From Desulfobacteraceae bacterium (lineage in GTDB: Bacteria > Desulfobacterota > DSM-4660 > Desulfatiglandales > HGW-15), in NCBI GenBank assembly GCA_003819975.1, contig RPPU01000031.1, positions 1 to 15,286 of the forward strand: DNA of 15,286 nucleotides. Direction: 5' to 3'. The position numbers and the translations under genes were made by a program. This document shows positions 13,499-15,286 of the stretch, piece by piece. Every line of letters starts with the position of its first letter. Position 1 is the first letter of the stretch. The notes beneath the pieces were generated by a model that was not told the origin of the DNA, did no database searches, and saw nothing but the letters and a program-made list of their open reading frames with translations.

Positions 13499-14182
13499 GT
13501 GAAAGTGAAAGAAATCTTAAAAAATCTTTTTCTGGTCGGCGACGCGGATCAGGGCGACAGTAAAAGCTGCCATGTTTATCTCCTGAATCTTGGCGAATTG
13601 GTTTTAATCGACAGTGGGACCGGTAAAAATTTTCAAGACATCCTCGATAATGTGAAGGCACTCGGATTTGACCCAGCCGATATCAAAACCGTTATTCTGA
13701 CCCATTGCCATGTGGACCACAGCGCCGGCGCCTGGCGATTTAAGGAACAATTGGGCTGCCGGTTAATCATGCATGAGCTCGATGCCGAGGTGCTCGAAAG
13801 CGGGGATAACCGGCTTTCAGCCGGCGCCTGGTTCCGGATTCCGCTGCAACCCACGCCCATTGACCTGAAACTCAAAGGCGAGTTGAACCGATTGGAGTTC
13901 GGCCCGCATACGCTTGATTGCTTGCACACGCCGGGTCATTCGCCCGGTTCGCTGTCGATCTATACGGATTTGGAAGGCAAACGGGTGCTGTTCGGCCAGG
14001 ATATTCATGCCCCGATTATCAGAGCATATCGGAGCGATGAAACCTTGTGGCGGCAATCCATGCAAAAATTACTGGCCCTCCGGGCGGATATGCTTTGCGA
14101 AGGGCATCTGGGGATCGTAGAACCGGCTGAAAAGGTGGCGGAGTTTATCGAACATTATTTGCTTCATCAAACGGTGGAATGA
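13499..14182 (+). CDS. MBL-fold metallo-hydrolase, glyoxalase II-like
   Basis: This is a cytosolic binuclear-metal hydrolase of 227 aa. Ligands are complete: HCHVDH at 69-74 (HxHxDH), His147 in HTPGHSPGSLS, Asp168 in LFGQDIH and His203 in CEGHLG. The opening LFLVGDADQGD followed by CHVYLL and LIDSGTG is the usual first strand pair of the glyoxalase II/beta-lactamase-like branch. The substrate is not readable. It belongs to a different MBL branch from the gene at 5851. The start is GTG at 13499, with GTG 13505 as alternative; upstream ATGs in frame are cut by a stop. Only CCGGAA precedes it as a possible ribosome site. It lies about 95 bp after the tRNA-Leu terminator, so it has its own transcript. 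Confidence 0.87.
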   Translation: MKVKEILKNLFLVGDADQGDSKSCHVYLLNLGELVLIDSGTGKNFQDILDNVKALGFDPADIKTVILTHCHVDHSAGAWRFKEQLGCRLIMHELDAEVLESGDNRLSAGAWFRIPLQPTPIDLKLKGELNRLEFGPHTLDCLHTPGHSPGSLSIYTDLEGKRVLFGQDIHAPIIRAYRSDETLWRQSMQKLLALRADMLCEGHLGIVEPAEKVAEFIEHYLLHQTVE

Positions 14183-14198
14183 GCGGGGCAGACTGACC

Positions 14199-14271
14199 AT
14201 CGTTGTCGTTATCGTGGTCGATTCGTTTTATTATATTATGGAAGAGTTTGATTAACGATGGCGACAACGAT
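14199..14271 (+). repeat. 17-bp inverted repeat, fully pairable only as plus-strand RNA
   Basis: ATCGTTGTCGTTATCGT (14199-14215) can pair at all 17 positions with ACGATGGCGACAACGAT (14255-14271) if two G-U pairs are allowed. On the minus strand the same two positions would be A-C mismatches. The loop is 39 bases. It begins 17 bp after the MBL stop, so it may form the 3' end of that mRNA; no T-run follows. Confidence 0.6.
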
Positions 14272-14341
14272 TTAAAGATATCTACAATCTTTTGTCGATG
14301 TTTTAGATATAAACGCCTAAAGTCATTAGGAGGGAAAGCTC

Positions 14342-14602
14342 ATGATCCGTTTAATCCTATTCGCGCTCATTATTTTCTTTTTCTTCAAATCCATTAAAGC
14401 CGTAAAAGGTTCCGAACGGCTGGTGGTTTTTCGCCTGGGCCGTTTTTCCAATATCACGGGCCCCGGGATTGTTGTGATTATCCCGTTGATCGACCGAGGT
14501 GTGAAAATAAACATAGAAGAGAGAATTCCGGGGTGGCAGTCCCTGACGGAAATGGAATTCAGGGAAAGGCTGAAGACCCTCGCCAAAGAAAAGATTGTAT
14601 AA
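14342..14602 (+). CDS. Mini stomatin/SPFH protein (N-terminal part only)
   Basis: The 86-aa protein has one membrane helix at 2-16, then GSERLVVFRLGRF (23-35) and GPGIVVIIPLIDRGVKINI (40-58). This is the well-known start of SPFH/stomatin (slipin) proteins, where an anchor is followed by the first strands of the band-7 domain. The rest of that domain (over 150 residues) is absent. It ends instead with WQSLTEMEFRERLKTLAKE, a short charged helix. AGGAGGG lies 8 bases before the ATG, so it is well translated and looks like a deliberate small protein rather than debris. I believe similar mini-SPFH proteins exist in deltaproteobacteria but cannot confirm this. It may bind larger SPFH assemblies or sit at the inner membrane; the role is unknown. 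Confidence 0.75.
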   Translation: MIRLILFALIIFFFFKSIKAVKGSERLVVFRLGRFSNITGPGIVVIIPLIDRGVKINIEERIPGWQSLTEMEFRERLKTLAKEKIV

Positions 14603-14631
14603 CGGTTACTATCATGTCATTACTCGGGGGC

Positions 14632-14660
14632 TTAAAAAAAGCGGCGGATTATAGCCGCTT
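14632..14660 (-). terminator. Terminator-like hairpin with T-run on the minus strand
   Basis: AAGCGGC (14639-14645) pairs with GCCGCTT (14654-14660). Seven A's on the plus strand (14634-14640) give a T-run only when read leftwards. No minus-strand gene precedes it, so an unseen small transcript would be needed to explain it. Confidence 0.4.
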
Positions 14661-14794
14661 ATAAATAATATTTTAAGGAAATCGCAATTACTTTCCCGGC
14701 CCTTTTTGATATGGTAAAACTTCAGTGTTGATTTTCGAGCTGGTTTGTAATAAAAAATATTCCTATTAAATCTTTCATTGCTGAATAACACCAT

Positions 14795-14816
14795 AAAACC
14801 CGGAATACGGGTTTTT
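14795..14816 (+). terminator. Intrinsic terminator-like hairpin
   Basis: AAAACCCG (14795-14802) pairs with CGGGTTTT (14808-14815) around GAATA, and the T-run ends at 14816. It could end the mini-SPFH transcript about 190 bp downstream of its stop. Confidence 0.55.
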
Positions 14817-14954
14817 CAAGCCCTAAATAAAGGAATTCCCCAATAGCCTAATTCCTTTCTGATTGCTACATTTGAAGCACTCTAAAATACCTTTCCCGCC
14901 AGCCAATCGGTTGGAAGGCTATAAACGCCATAATGCAATCAGGAGGATAAAATC

Positions 14955-15236
14955 ATGTCTGAACGAACAGGAGACTTTTTAAAAGGCTTGATCATAGGGA
15001 GTGTCGCCGGCGCCGTCATCGGAATTCTATTTGCGCCTAAAAGCGGCAAGGAAACCCGCGAGCAGATCGCCAAGAAAACCGGGGAATGGATGAACAAGGC
15101 CAAAGAGGAATACGAATTGACCCTGGAAAAGGGCAAAAAAGCCTATGAAACCGCCCTGCACCGCGTGAAGCACAGTGAAGCCGCCGCGGGTCACAAGACC
15201 AGCGCAAGCGAAAAAACAGACAGTTCGTCTTTGTGA
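14955..15236 (+). CDS. YtxH domain-containing protein
   Basis: The 93-aa protein has one membrane helix at about 9-27 (FLKGLIIGSVAGAVIGILFA), directly followed by the YtxH signature APKSGKETRE (27-36). A long charged helix follows (KKTGEWMNKAKEEYELTLEKGK), then a disordered Ser/Thr/Ala tail. YtxH proteins are small membrane proteins often tied to general stress responses in Bacillus; function elsewhere is unknown. AGGAGG with 8-base spacing precedes the ATG. The next gene starts 41 bp later, also with a strong ribosome site, which suggests an operon. Confidence 0.88.
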   Translation: MSERTGDFLKGLIIGSVAGAVIGILFAPKSGKETREQIAKKTGEWMNKAKEEYELTLEKGKKAYETALHRVKHSEAAAGHKTSASEKTDSSSL

Positions 15237-15276
15237 AAGCTTTTAAAACGTTTTTTCCTTCCCGAGGAGAAAGAGA

Positions 15277-15286
15277 ATGAATCGTA
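15277..15286 (+). CDS. Start of a further gene, cut by the right edge
   Basis: ATG at 15277 is preceded by GAGGAGA (15264-15270) with a 6-base gap, closely matching the ribosome sites of its upstream neighbours. Only Met-Asn-Arg and one base are in the window, so the product cannot be named. In Firmicutes ytxH often neighbours a DUF948 gene, which is a possibility only. Confidence 0.5.

Larger units (their letters stand above)
14603..14954. other. 352-bp intergenic region with several hairpins
   Basis: No convincing gene is visible. It holds a minus-strand terminator-like hairpin (14632-14660), a terminator-like hairpin with plus-strand T-run (14795-14816), an inverted repeat AAAGGAATT/AATTCCTTT (14829-14837 with 14850-14858), a CCAATCGGTTGG hairpin near 14904, and the AGGAGG ribosome site of the YtxH gene at 14941-14946. 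No clear promoter was found. Confidence 0.5.

Noticed and set aside
14326..14586. 86-codon minus-strand frame opposite the mini-SPFH gene
   Set aside because: It is the antisense of a gene that has a perfect AGGAGGG ribosome site and recognisable SPFH motifs.
14612..14794. 60-codon minus-strand frame between the mini-SPFH and YtxH genes
   Set aside because: No ribosome site, it crosses a terminator-like hairpin, and its composition reflects AT-rich non-coding DNA.
1..15286. CRISPR array or insertion sequence
   Set aside because: No regularly spaced repeats and no transposase-like or terminal-repeat structure were found; the palindromes are single or unrelated to each other except one pair.

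Overview
The window reads as chromosomal DNA of a Gram-negative bacterium. It encodes an AsmA-like envelope protein, two candidate lipoproteins and a signal-peptide protein, and it has conventional sigma70-type tRNA promoters, intrinsic terminators and AGGAGG-type ribosome sites. The gene set, especially the membrane PHP-like protein with a DLRS motif, the cyclase-TPR protein and the mini-stomatin, reminds me most of deltaproteobacterial (Desulfobacterota) genomes. That placement is inference, since no rRNA or marker gene is present. There is no CRISPR array, transposase, integrase or phage gene, and most genes are intact.

Layout. Positions 1-5635 are a run of minus-strand genes: an AsmA-like protein cut by the left edge, a DUF2265-type zinc aminopeptidase lipoprotein, glutamine-hydrolysing asparagine synthetase (asnB), and an exported or membrane PHP-like protein with several metal ligands replaced. 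A divergent AT-rich region leads into a plus-strand metallo-beta-lactamase-fold hydrolase (5851-6690). It is followed by a minus-strand YiiX-like papain-fold lipoprotein, an isolated plus-strand cobU, and a large minus-strand protein (8100-10787). That protein joins a class III nucleotide cyclase domain, a second cyclase-like degenerate region, a CCHC zinc knuckle, TPR-like helices and a C-terminal membrane hairpin.

The right third holds tRNA-Ala(GGC) with its own promoter and terminator, a half-length membrane protein, a zinc-ribbon protein overlapping a YaiI/YqxD-family gene by TGATG, and a 53-codon minus-strand gene with a GTG start and a strong ribosome site. Next come tRNA-Leu(CAA) with promoter and terminator, a second MBL-fold hydrolase, an 86-residue protein made only of the N-terminal part of a stomatin/SPFH protein, a YtxH-family protein, and the first codons of one more gene.

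How the genes work together: no single pathway links them. Several concern the envelope (AsmA-like, aminopeptidase, PHP-like, YiiX-like, mini-SPFH, YtxH). The cyclase protein is the only clear signalling gene. Most longer intergenic spaces carry a palindrome, and the ATTCCGGC/GCCGGAAT palindrome occurs twice. The features most worth a second look are the zinc-knuckle cyclase, the small gene with the structured, terminator-bearing region upstream of it, the half-length membrane protein and the degenerate PHP protein.
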